From positions 9,645,001 to 9,709,000 of the forward strand of contig JAVTVJ010000012.1 of assembly GCA_034509425.1 (NCBI GenBank): DNA of 64,000 nt, read 5' to 3'. The notes below the pieces were generated by a model that saw only the letters and a program-made list of their open reading frames with translations, searched no databases and was not told where the DNA came from. The stretch comes from Eopsaltria australis. Taxonomy: Eukaryota > Chordata > Aves > Passeriformes > Petroicidae. Both the position numbers and the translations under genes were made by a program. How positions within the stretch are numbered: position 1 is the stretch's first letter; every line of letters starts with the position of its first letter. This document shows positions 1-34,900 of the stretch, piece after piece.

Positions 1-1068
1 CTGGATGCTGCTGAGAACAACTTCAGTTTCCTAAAAATTTCAGAGTAGTACATTTGTATGGGTCACTAGATTCCAGGGTGTACAATATCTAGTGGCATCC
101 AAGTAGAGGTGTCTTCTGTAGACACCTTTAAATACTGTGTGGCCTAAACAACTCTTTTCAAGTACTTCCCTACAGTTTGGGTTTTTTTTTAATTTTCTAG
201 TTGGTAGAAGTTTCCTAGGTTTTAATATTATCCCTTACATTCAGCCATCAGTTGTTTGCGGATTATGGACTTGCACATCTTCTGTTTCACAGGTGTAGAT
301 TGTTGCCTCTGCAATGCTTGAGCTGTCTCAGTTAAACGTCACGTAGGAAATGATGAAATATAGGATTTACCTGGAAATTGTGCTTATTACAAATTTCGAA
401 ATATTGTCAAAGTTGCTGTATAGTCAATTCAGGATACTTCTCATTGAAAAGGATATATGGTGTTTCTGCCCATTAAAAGTGGGACATAGGAGAAGTAAAC
501 ATAGTCAGTTTGAGGAAGATTGATCATTAAAATGTGTCTGGAATTATGTGCTTTTTCTGTTGGATAAACTGGCATGGTAGATGTATCACCTTTTTAGAGA
601 TAATGAGTCCTATGGGGTTGATGTTTTGTTGTGTGGGTGGTTTGTTTTCTATTTGGAAAATTCAGTCACTGTTACGGGTATTTAATGGAGTTGGTACTTG
701 TTATGGAACTTTATGTGGCATTACAGAGAAACATACAACTCTCAGGTCAGGAGCAAGTCTGAAATGAGAAACAGATTCAGGGACACAAAATAGTCAAGTA
801 AAATGTTTTTATCTCCCTTACTTTAAAGTTTAAATCCGTACTAATCTGTTAGAGTTTTGATTTGATTTAAAGCCTAAATATGAGTGAACTAAATTAGATG
901 CAGAAAGAGTGTCTGAAAAATAATTCTTACAGTGTTCTGATAAAAACAGCTTTTGATATTTACCTAGGAATGAACATTAAAGCAGTCTGAAGTATGATAT
1001 GTGTTAATAAGTGATCTTAACAGATTGGAAGGATTGTAATTAAAATGAAAATTTTCACTTTCTTTCAG
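1..1068 (+). other. TRIP11: TRIP11 intron 1 (3' part)
   Basis: AT-rich sequence ending in a pyrimidine tract and AG immediately before exon 2. The 77-codon open frame at 534-767 has no recognisable product and is taken as chance. Nothing else seen. Confidence 0.8.
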
Positions 1069-24836
<23,768 letters not shown>

Positions 24837-25936
24837 ATGATCTTGTATCAGTACGATGATGGTAGCACTTTAAGGAAAATGAGAACACTATGTTGTATAT
24901 AATTTACCACAATGAGGCCTTCTGTAAAAAGTCATGTATTTGATTGCAATTGTACCTTGCTTTTCTTGTACTTACAAACTTATCAGTGCTTTGGAAATTC
25001 TAATGGTGGAATGAATGATTGCCTTCTGTATAGCAGGCATTCATTTTGGGTGTGGGTTAAATATTTAACTGAGAAAAAAATCTGTCTTATTGCTAGATTG
25101 TCACAAGAAATTAAAGGATTTTTAAACCTTAGGTATACTGGGTTCTTTCAGATATGCATTGATAGCATTAACTCTTTGGTGTTGAGTTCTGTTTTTCCAT
25201 TAATATGATCTGCCATCTACCTTCAAGAACCAGAACTAAGAAAAAATACATAAAACACCCAATTAATGGTGTTTATTTAATGTACTTTTGGACATGTATC
25301 TCTTATTCACAAGTTTGATTGCATTTGGGGGCAATTTGAGGCACATTGATCTCTTTGCACAATGATTTGATACACCCCCCAGACTAACAGCTGTTTTCAG
25401 CAGTCAAACCCATCAGCACCAAGGAGTTAACTATGGAAGTGAGGCTACAGATAACCATGTGAAGAGTGGGTAATTTAGCAAATGATATATAAAGACACTG
25501 TGCTCTAATGGTCCAAGGTGTATATTTGAGAGACTTTTTATCTTGCAAGATTTTGTAGATCCAAATATAGACTTAAAGCTTGAACACATGTATAGAATTA
25601 AAAGGGAGGAAGGTGCTTGCTTATCTCAAATGTGTAAATAGGTCTTTGTAGAACCAAGGCCAAAGTCAATTATTCTGTAAATTTTGCTGTGATAACTTGT
25701 ACACTTTGTTTGGCAGGTAAAGAATGAAGTTGCATACTAAAGAATAAGAGTCATCCTCATAGTGAAGCTGAGATAAAACATCTTCAGTTTAAAATGTGTA
25801 ATTTCTAAATTTTTTATATGCCACTCCTTGTTAAGTCAGTGTTAAGATAATTGTTGTGCAAGTTCTATATTAGAACTGTCAACTTTCTTCATTTTCATTA
25901 AGGTCCTGGATGAAATTGTTGTAAGAGTTATATTTA

Positions 25937-25942
25937 AATAAA
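25937..25942 (+). terminator. Candidate TRIP11 poly(A) signal 1
   Basis: AATAAA in 'tatttaaataaaattaatta', 1.1 kb after the stop codon. Confidence 0.45.
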
Positions 25943-26473
25943 ATTAATTAGTGAAACTTGTACAGAATCAACCAAAATAATGCAAGAAATCTTTGCATTT
26001 ATTTATATAGAGGTCAGATAGTGAATTTCTTTTGTTGCCTTGAAACCTAGTAAAGGTTTTTTTAATTGCTGTATTTACCTTAAGAGCTGTTTGAAACCCT
26101 TTTCTCCAGTACAGTAATGTTTCATGGAAGACTTAGCAAATCTGTGACTGGATTGACCTACCACATTGGTTTTTGATTTTAAATTTTTTTTACCCCATTA
26201 TGGACAGTTTGGCAGTTTGATTTCTGAAAAGATAGCAGCCACATATTTACCGAAGTAAATTCTGTGTTATGTAAGAAATGTAATGGGAATCTCAAATTAC
26301 CTCAGCTGAGATATTGCAGTTAGGTTCTTCAAATGTACATCTTCATTTAAACTGGACTGGAACAGCTACCTTATTATTCTGTAGCAATTATAAAGAAAAG
26401 TGAAATCAGATGGCTTCTGTGCAATCTCTTGGTCTTGTAGTCATGTCTGTTTAATGATATATAGCTGCTTTGC

Positions 26474-26479
26474 AATAAA
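26474..26479 (+). terminator. Candidate TRIP11 poly(A) signal 2
   Basis: AATAAA in 'tgcaataaaattgcc', followed by a TTTTGGTG GU-rich stretch that fits a downstream element. Confidence 0.5.
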
Positions 26480-26695
26480 ATTGCCTTTTGGTGAGCCAAA
26501 GCAGAAGGAAATGTTTAGTTTTTAAAAATTATGTGACTTACAACATGTAAATTACAAATGGAGTCATGCTGCTCCCTATTCTCTGAAGATACTAACCGAG
26601 CCATTCTTAACTTTTTTTTAATTCATTTTTTTCTTCTTTAACTGCAGAGAACTTAATATGTACACATTTCTCTTTCAGGAAGCTTTCTAAATGCC

Positions 26696-26701
26696 AATAA
26701 A
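26696..26701 (+). terminator. Candidate TRIP11 poly(A) signal 3
   Basis: AATAAA in 'atgccaataaagaaaat'. It is the most distal of the clustered signals. Confidence 0.4.
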
Positions 26702-27954
26702 GAAAATATAGTTAGACCATTTATTTCTGCATGCTGTAAATCAGTTCCATTTATACAGTAAGCTATGAGTTTGAAGAAGGAAATCAATACCAAGCAAAGG
26801 TACTGAAGAACTTCAGAGTTACTCATTAAGTTCCTTGAGGGAGAAGAAAACCTTCTACAGCAGAGACACAAAAGGCTTCAGTCCTTAAGTCCTAGGAGGT
26901 GAGCTCTATTGAACTATGGAGAAAATCCTCATGGCTTAGAGGTTTCTGTTCTAAGGCTCATTCCACAGGTACATTGGTGGGGTTTGATGCTTTGTTAGAA
27001 GTCAGCTGGGCTCTGTGTTTCAGGCAGTACTTTTGTGCAGAAGAGTGTAGAACAACTTCATTACTTTGTTTCTTTCTTCCTTCTTTGAATGTTTCACAGA
27101 CCATTACAAACATTCAAGCTTTGTTTTCATTGAATGATTAGTAGATATATTTTTTCCTCTAATTTTTCTTCTGTGTTTACTTTGTTCTTGATAACTGTTC
27201 CGTATATAGTTGCCTTACCAGTTTCCCACATGTACATACGTGACTCATGTAGTCTGTCCTGTTAGTTGTGTGGCTCTTTCACACAGCAGCATGAGGAAAA
27301 AAATCTCTGGAATTTATGAACAAGGTGCAGCAGTTGAAATTTATCGTTCTTTTATTTAATGTAATTGTTTTCTGTGGCTTTTGCAAGGAAAAAAAGGTGT
27401 CTGGTTCTCCTAGTTTTGGTCTAACAAGCTGTCAGTTATCTTTAGTGGCAAGATAACAAAATTCTAGTAACAGATTAATTTTGCAAACTCGATATAAGGG
27501 GGGAAATGAAGGTTAGGGTTTTCCATTCTTTAGAGTTCTTAATTTTTTTGCTGTTCTTGCTTCTCCTGTATTCCGTGCAAAGAGAAAGAAGTAACTGGTT
27601 GATCTTTCTAATTGCCATTGTAAAGGAATGCACAGTGTGGGGTTTGGGAGTTTATGGGTTTTTTTGGGGGGAGGGAATGTTGGGGGGCTTTTGTGTTGGT
27701 CTTTTTTACTTTAACCTTGCTGCATTACAGCAGCTAGTCACAGCAATATAATTTCACACGTTATAGTGACCAGTGTAGGAGTAACTTTTTTTTCATTTTA
27801 TTATTGTTTATCATTGCTAAAGCAGAAGAGACAGAATGGAAGATGCTTGCCTTGTGAGTATTTCACATTATCATATACCTTATGAAAACTTTGCAGTTAA
27901 TTAATGTCTTCTTATTGCTTGAGTTGATATTGATACACTGCTGGGTTTTTGGTA

Positions 27955-28205
27955 TTTTCATAGAATTATGAAATGGTCTGGTTTGGAAGGGACCTTCAAG
28001 ATAATCCAGTTCCAAGTCCCCTGCCATGGACAGGGACACCATCCACTAGATCAGGTTGTTCAAAGCCCCATCCAGCCTGGCCTTGAACGCTTCCAGGGAT
28101 GAGGCATCCATGACATCACTGGGCAACCTCTTCTAGTGTCTCACCACCCTCACAGTCAAGAATTTCTTTTTAATATCTAATCAAACCCTACCCTCTTTCA
28201 ATCTA
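27955..28205 (-). mobile_element. CR1 LINE 3' fragment (-)
   Basis: On the + strand it begins with the reverse complement of the CR1 tail ('catagaattatgaaatgg'), then 'tggaagggaccttcaagat', 'ctgccatggacagggacacc', 'ttcaaagccccatccagcct', 'ctgggcaacctcttctagtg' and 'cctcaccaccctcacagt'. This is a classic avian CR1 3' end of about 250 bp, 5'-truncated. Confidence 0.95.
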
Positions 28206-29359
28206 TAGTCTGTGGGAAAAGTGAAAAATTATATTATTTTAGAGGGTTTTGCCAGTTATTGATAGAAGAGAGTTTAGAAGCGCTGTGACATGTGGCATTG
28301 CAACAAGCACCGACAGACTACAGACCGATGGTATCAGGGAAAAAACTACTTACACCTATTTTTTGTGTTAACAAAGTTAGTGAGCTGACCCTTGTACCAA
28401 CAGCCTGGAATGTTCTGTCTCCCTTGGCATAAAGGATGTCTTAACTCTTCAGAGAGCTGCCTGGATACTGCTTGAATATCAGCCAGTATCATAAAGGTAA
28501 AGGGAATCTTGGCAGTACTGTGTGGTTAACCCCAGGGTTTTCATTTTTGATATCAGATGCTGCCTGCATTTCCCCCCAGTGAATTTCCAGATGGTCATGC
28601 AAGATGGAGTGAATTGCAGCATGATCAGATATGGGAGTACAGACCAAGATTTGAGGCAGCTATGAACTATATATTTCATGTCAGTTATGAAATAGTAGCT
28701 ATTAGCCAGCACTACAGTACAGCCACTTAGTATCTAATGTTTGTTGATGGAATAGTCCAAGGGGTTAGGAAAAAGAAATGTAGAACACACTCCCAAGGGG
28801 TGCATATTTTGCTGTTTGGCAGCTTTCTGCCAAGGCTCTCCTACAAGGTGAGCAAAGTCAGATGGCTGATTTTGAGCTGGTAAAAACCAACCAGTGGTGT
28901 CTCCTTACTCCCTAGAATGGGAAGCACTGGTAAACACAGCCCTTTGAGTACAGAAAGCCCTAGAGTTTTAATGCCTCAAATATAACTTTTTGTAAATTAG
29001 GGAGTAAGGAGCTAAGAATATTCTAAGGTTTTGAAAATGATTTTGACTTTTTCAAGGCTGCAGAGAAAGACAGAAGCCCACATTAAGTTTGGCAGAGGGA
29101 GCTGGATTTTTAGAACTAAATAAAGCTACCCTCATTTGTACAACTTAGGTAGCCTGAATCCAGGAGTTTCCTGAGCAGTTAGTGTAGTATTGCCAACAAA
29201 AATATATTTAGCCTAAGCAACAAACTGGCAACTGGATGTAAATAGAGCAACAGTAAGAGGTAGTAGCAGTTTTGAGTAAATCGGGGATGAGAAGTTGGAC
29301 AAAAATACTAGTTCCTAAATGGGAACAAGTATAAGAGATGGAAGCTGCAAACATCATTT

Positions 29360-29620
29360 CACAGAATCCATTAGGTTGGAAAAGACTTCTGAGATCATTG
29401 AGTCCAAGCTTTGACCAAACATACCTTGTGAACTAGACCATGGCACAGAGTATCATTGCATGACAGCCCTTTCTGTGAAGAAATTCCTCCTGATGAAACC
29501 CAGACCTTCCCGGGGGCAGCTTGAGGCTGCTGTCCTCTCATCTGGTTGCCTGGAAGAAGAGATTGACTCCCACCTGGCTGTAATCTCCTTTCAGGTAGTT
29601 GTAGAGAGTGATAAGGTCAC
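29360..29620 (-). mobile_element. CR1 LINE 3' fragment, diverged (-)
   Basis: Starts 'acagaatccattaggttgga' with 'aagacttctgagatcattga', 'gtccaagctttgaccaaac', 'ctagaccatggcac', 'aagaaattcctcctgat' and 'ctcccacctggctgtaatc'. It resembles an older CR1 subfamily than the copy at 27955. Confidence 0.85.
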
Positions 29621-30770
29621 TTTCTCAGGAGAATAGAAATTATGAGAGTGATTCCAGACGCTATTTGGGTGCAGGTGTCCAAGAAGCTGCATAAAGGGAA
29701 ATAAGGAATTCAGGTTTCAGCTAGTCATGGGAAAAGCCAATCACATGGAGATTGTAAAATTAACCTTCTGGTAAAACTGTTTCCTTATCTCCTGCAATAC
29801 TTTTCCTTATTGTTATAAGGTATTAAAGTATTTGAGTGATGCTTTTGTTTGTAATAAAAGGGTGTTTTCAGGACTACAAGCAAATTACCAAGTTGATTCT
29901 GGTTCATCTATGTGTTTGGGTTTACATGCCATGCCATGGATACAACACTAAATTGCAACAGGAGTAAAACTATAGTAAAGAAAGTGGTTTGAATGGTAGA
30001 CTGGAGCATTGAATAATAGTAATCAAAACAGAAACCTTTTCTGGAAATAGGTTTGGAAAATATTTAGACTGCACTTTGCTCTATGCTTAAGTAGTGGGTG
30101 CCAATAAAAATGAAGGCAAAGAGTACACTGCCTTATTTTTGACAATAGGAGCAGTAACAGATGTATTTAACAGTTTTCAGCTAACTTAGAGAAGGCTTAT
30201 TATGAAACTACAAAAATTTGAGGAGTACAGGATTCTAAAGAAAGTGAGTGAGTCATAACTAGGGTTGCCAGATCTGTCTGGCCCCAAGTGCAGACTGAAT
30301 AGCACATTGTCTGCAGAGTGCTCTGCATGAAGGACCTGTGGAGTGCCACTGCAGGCAGAGATATTGCAGGTGGTACCTCTGTCGTTACTGGACTCTGAAC
30401 AGAACAGCAACTATGGTGTGTTTCCCAGAACCTGCCAAGTAGGCAGGGCTGGAGATTCAGGGAGCCTGCTGCACTCTGGCTCTGATGTTCTTCTGAACTG
30501 AATCAGTGGTTCCAACTGCCTTGTACAGGTACTTGAAAAGCCTCATGCTTACCTGAAGCCTGCACTGCCCTGGCCAAATGGGACTAGGCAATCTGGTTCA
30601 TGAAAGGAAAGATTTTCACTAGAAACTTAAATGTAGTTGGCTAGAGCCAGTTTCAACTGTGTGGAGCTACAGTAAATGCGAAAATAAACCTCTATACCAT
30701 GGAGCAGAGCTATTTTTCTGAGATACTTAGTTCTTAAGGATAGTCTTCAAGAAGATCTATGCCTAAAAGA

Positions 30771-31005
30771 TCACAGAATTATGAAGGTTGGAAAATACCC
30801 TTAAGACCATCAAGTCCAACCTTTGATGGATCCATCACCATGTCAATTAGACCATGGCACTAATTGAACACCTCCAGGAATGGTGGTGTTCAATTTCTTG
30901 AACACCTCCAGGAATGGTGACTCCACCATCTCCCTGGGCAGTCCATTCCAATGCTTGACAACGCCTTCTGTGATGAAATTCTTCCTGAATTTCGCTGAGT
31001 CTCCT
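30771..31005 (-). mobile_element. CR1 LINE 3' fragment with internal duplication (-)
   Basis: 'tcacagaattatgaaggttg', 'gaccatcaagtccaacctt', 'ctccctgggcagtccattcc' and 'gtgatgaaattcttcctga' identify CR1. A 22-bp segment, 'ttgaacacctccaggaatgg' plus two bases, occurs twice (30864-30885 and 30898-30919), 34 bp apart. Confidence 0.88.
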
Positions 31006-31920
31006 GTGCTGTGCCACTGATTTCCAGATATTTTGAATTTACTGTTCTGTATTTTATTAACCATTATATATAAACCTGTGAAATACAGGATTGTATTTGG
31101 TACTTCCTCTTCTAGTACCAAGGCAATTTTGTGAGAGATTGCACTTCAGATAAACAATTTGGCTGTTGGAAACAGTAATATTTAATTCAGTTAACAGCAC
31201 TTAATTTCTAAATGTCAAGTGAGCTCCGATGAATGGTTTTTCTTCATTTTCTTGATTTGTTCTACTCCTGCTGGCATTTCAATTTAGACATATCGTCCCA
31301 AACTGGATTTTTTTGTTAGTTTTTACTTTGGTGTTTTTTGTTGGTTTTTTTTTTTAATTCCACTGTGGTAATTTCTTGAAGTTTCTCTAGCAAATGCAGA
31401 TGAAGCAGAAACACTTCACCTTCTACAATGATTTTATCTTTTCTAAGCACTATTTTTATACCTTGTTCATCTGTTGGCTTTGCAGACTGTTTGGCAGTTT
31501 TCCTGCTCTTGGTGTGTCTGAAAAAGAATTTATTATTAGCTTTTATGCTTCTTATGATTTGTTTCTCAAACCTTCTTGGCCTGACTTTCTGTTTTTCACA
31601 TTTAACCTGTCAAAGTTTTTGTTCTTTTCTGTTTTCTTTATCTGGCACAACTTCAGCTTCTTGAATTTTGTTATGGAACTGTAGACAAAATGGGGACTGA
31701 TTGATTTATCAGGCTGTGGCTATGGACTGTTCGCAATACAAGTGCCTCTGTTGCAAGAAGGGTCCAGTTCCACTGACTTTTCACATGGCTCCTTGAGGTT
31801 CTGGTGCTCCACAATTCCTGACTTGATGGGAGCCCTAAGGCTGCTTCTTAACGAGGAGCTCCTGGTACTGCTCAGCTCCTTCTGCTGTGGCAACCAGTGC
31901 AACTCAAAGGCCAGCAGATT

Positions 31921-31953
31921 AAACAAAAACAAAAAAAACCCCAAAAAAACCCC
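31921..31953. repeat. A/C-rich low-complexity run
   Basis: Runs of A broken by CCCC blocks ('caaaaacaaaaaaaacccc', then 'aaaaaaacccc'). Confidence 0.7.
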
Positions 31954-34900
31954 ACTCTGTGTTAGAAACTGCATCCTGTTGCAAGACTTTATAAGCTCTG
32001 CGGCACATACAGCAGAACTAGGAAATGGGAGTACATCCCTCCTCAGTGGAATTCCTACATTTAGCACACTGAATTGCTGCCGTACAGCAGCATTTGTTGC
32101 TGCCTAGAAGTGGATGATGAATCTGAAAACAAATAGACAACATACATCATGTTTATCACCCAGTTTCAGAGCCAGTTCTTATGAACAGCATGGTTAGGTC
32201 ACAAAAGTAAACAGGTAATTTGTGAAATTGTGTAATCCCTACTGTGGGAATAAGTAAATTAAGTGTAGTAGTTCTTAAATCGAAGAAAAGTTTATAAATG
32301 TCTTCTGGGTTAGGAAAGCAGTTGAGAAAGTACAAAACAGTCAAAATTATTTCTTTCTGCCACTCTTGTATTTGACTAACGTATAATCCTGCAAATCTTA
32401 AGATAAGGAAAGGACCCAAAAATGTGCTAAGTGTCTTATTGGGAAAAGAAACCAGAAGTCTTTGCTTATATTGAATTCATTCACCTATGAGAATGAAACA
32501 TGTATAAAAGGGGAACGTTTTCCACTACTTGGAAGAGGGGGTTGATGTCAAATATTTTCTACTCTGGATTCATCACCAGGGTTCTGGCAGGTGCCCTTAC
32601 AAAAATAGTGCACATACTTGTGAACACTCAAACACCCCTGTTGAGAGATGGCATTTCCACAGACTTGTTTGGGTTTATTCAGAACCTGGAGTGTTTTAAT
32701 GGAAAACACAGAATATGCTCAGTGCTACAGTGGCTGGTCTTTTGCTCTGGATAAAAACAAAGTGAATTGCCAAAGCAGAATAAAAAGGAGAAAAGATGCT
32801 CAACTAAATCTGGAAAAGAAAACAATACCAAAATCAACACCAAACACAAAACCCACCTAAAATATAAGTTCCATGTGGTAGAATTAAAGTACCTGGGAGC
32901 TAAGGAAGCACGGGTGAAGCTGATGTTTTACTGGGGCTGGTGCCCAGCAGCCAGGGAGAGCTGCCAGGTTAAGCAGTAAAGGTGAACCACTGTCTCCAGT
33001 CAGCTGCTCTAAGGTGCTGCCCAGTCCTGCTGTGCCAGATGTGCCCAGTGTGGTGCTTGTGTTAGTAAAGGGCTTGGGAAAGTGCGAAAGACACAGCAGT
33101 CTTGAGGCATTTTAGCATAAAATAAATCAGTCCTGAATATTTCTAAGGGAGATTTTAGTACATGCTTCTAACTGTCTGGTCGTAATTGGAGCCCAATGGT
33201 TTATGTATCCCAGGCACTTGCGAAGACTGAATGTTGGCTTGCTCCAACCGTGAAACATACTTTAGTCTTGGTCCAGAAGTATTAAGAGTTTTAGGTCTTT
33301 ATTTATGGAAGGTCATTATTAGCTGAAACGGGCCATAAAGAATTTATGCTTGCTATTAAAAGGGGCTGGTAAACATTTTGTCGCAAGATTAAAGAGCATT
33401 GTTTTCCACCACATTGTCTAGACCATTTGACAAAAATGCAGAGAAGGCTACAGCCCAGTTTATGTACATGTCAATCTTACAAAATAAACAAAAACAAACT
33501 AAAATATCTGTCTTGTTTCAGGCAAAATGTGAACTGCAGTTACCAGAGCTATGCTGAGATTCAGCAGAAAAACAAGTAAAATATGAACAGTGGACTGGGG
33601 CACCTTGTTCTTGGATACTCAGAGCAACCAAGGAGGAGATGGGAGTTCTCAAGTACATATTTTGCCTTTAGGTACAGGATGATGTTCCAGACTCTTTTTA
33701 CAGGAAAATATTTTAAAAGTACAAATGTCAGTCATCTAAGGATTGAAAACTCAAGAAGAAGGTTGCAGGCTGTTGCAAACTACTACTAATAGTAATTATA
33801 CTCTCTGCTGAGAGTTGTCGCATACACCAAAAATGCTGTGAAAGGCTCTGTATTTTTCCTGAAAAAGTTGCAGTAATCATTTGGTTTGCTTGTTTACCTT
33901 ACTTTTATTGGGTTAAAAAATCCCTGAATGATACTGAAGAATTCTTCGAAGAATATTACTCTTTCTTGCCTCAGGCATCTTCCTAGACTGTCCTAGAAAG
34001 TACTACAGCTAAACAGGTGATCATGAGCATTAAACATGATCTCACTAAAGGGAATACTCTTGAAATAGTTCTGTCTTACAGTAGTTGCAGTTCTGTAAAA
34101 CTGGGCTGTTTTATACTGTTTGAATTTTGGTATGTACCTGCTAGATCCTAGTACTCCTTATCTAAAGGGACAGCTAATATATTTTCAATGCAGTAAAGTG
34201 GAGTCAGGTACCAGCCCATGTTTAGAGTTGCTGCATTTCAGAATGGATCCAGTGGTTCCTGGGCTTTCCACTGGTAATTTCTGTTCCAAAAGAAGTTGGC
34301 TGTTAGAAACTGATATCAGAGTGACCACAGACCTGTAAAGAGAGTAACAGCTATGAGGTGTTGAGGTTTAACTCCAGCCAAAACCAGGACAAAGATGTAG
34401 AGCTGAAGTAAGCCAAGGACTTTAGTGTTTATTGCATGTGCTTGGGCACTGTGAGACCACCTGGTACAACACTGCAGGGGGGCTCAGCACGCTGCTCTTT
34501 GGAAGCAATGATATCAGCAGTATGCTCTGCCCAGAGGAACATGTGCCTCAGACAGACAGGTGACATCCCTGGACAGGAGGAAGGAAGGAGTGCTCTGTTG
34601 GCTCTGTTTTGCATGGATATCTCATGCAGGTGGTAACTGTACCACATTGAGGCAGCTGAGCCCCAAGAGATGGCAGCACAACAGGAACTGTTACAATTTT
34701 CCTTCCAGAAAATCATATCGTGAGCTGCAGATCAACACAATGCAACATCTCAGGGACCCTACATTCCCAGTACATTTCAGTTAGCACTACTGCTGTCTTT
34801 ACAATTACATGCTATGTTAATTTTCACTATTAATTCTAGCTTTTATTATGTTTGGCTAGGAAAGGAAAATATATGTAGAGCTGTGCTTTTGAGCTTCTGG

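Larger units (their letters stand above)
24837..26720 (+). other. TRIP11: TRIP11 3' UTR (extent inferred)
   Basis: AT-rich sequence after the stop with AATAAA hexamers at 25937, 26474 and 26696. The end is placed just past the last signal. Which site is used cannot be told from the sequence. The 98-codon frame at 24912-25208 is inside this UTR and not recognised. Confidence 0.55.

Noticed and set aside
30843..31121. 92-codon minus-strand open frame
   Set aside because: It lies across a CR1 3' end and reads CR1 consensus in translation; not a gene.
31742..32107. 121-codon plus-strand and 115-codon minus-strand overlapping frames
   Set aside because: Both strands are open over the same bases, neither resembles a protein, and the segment includes an A/C-rich low-complexity run.
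34358..34394. Match to an LTR terminus ('actccagccaaaaccaggac', minus strand)
   Set aside because: Only about 20-25 bases agree with the start of the LTR type seen at 49703 and the neighbouring sequence does not continue it; too short to call.
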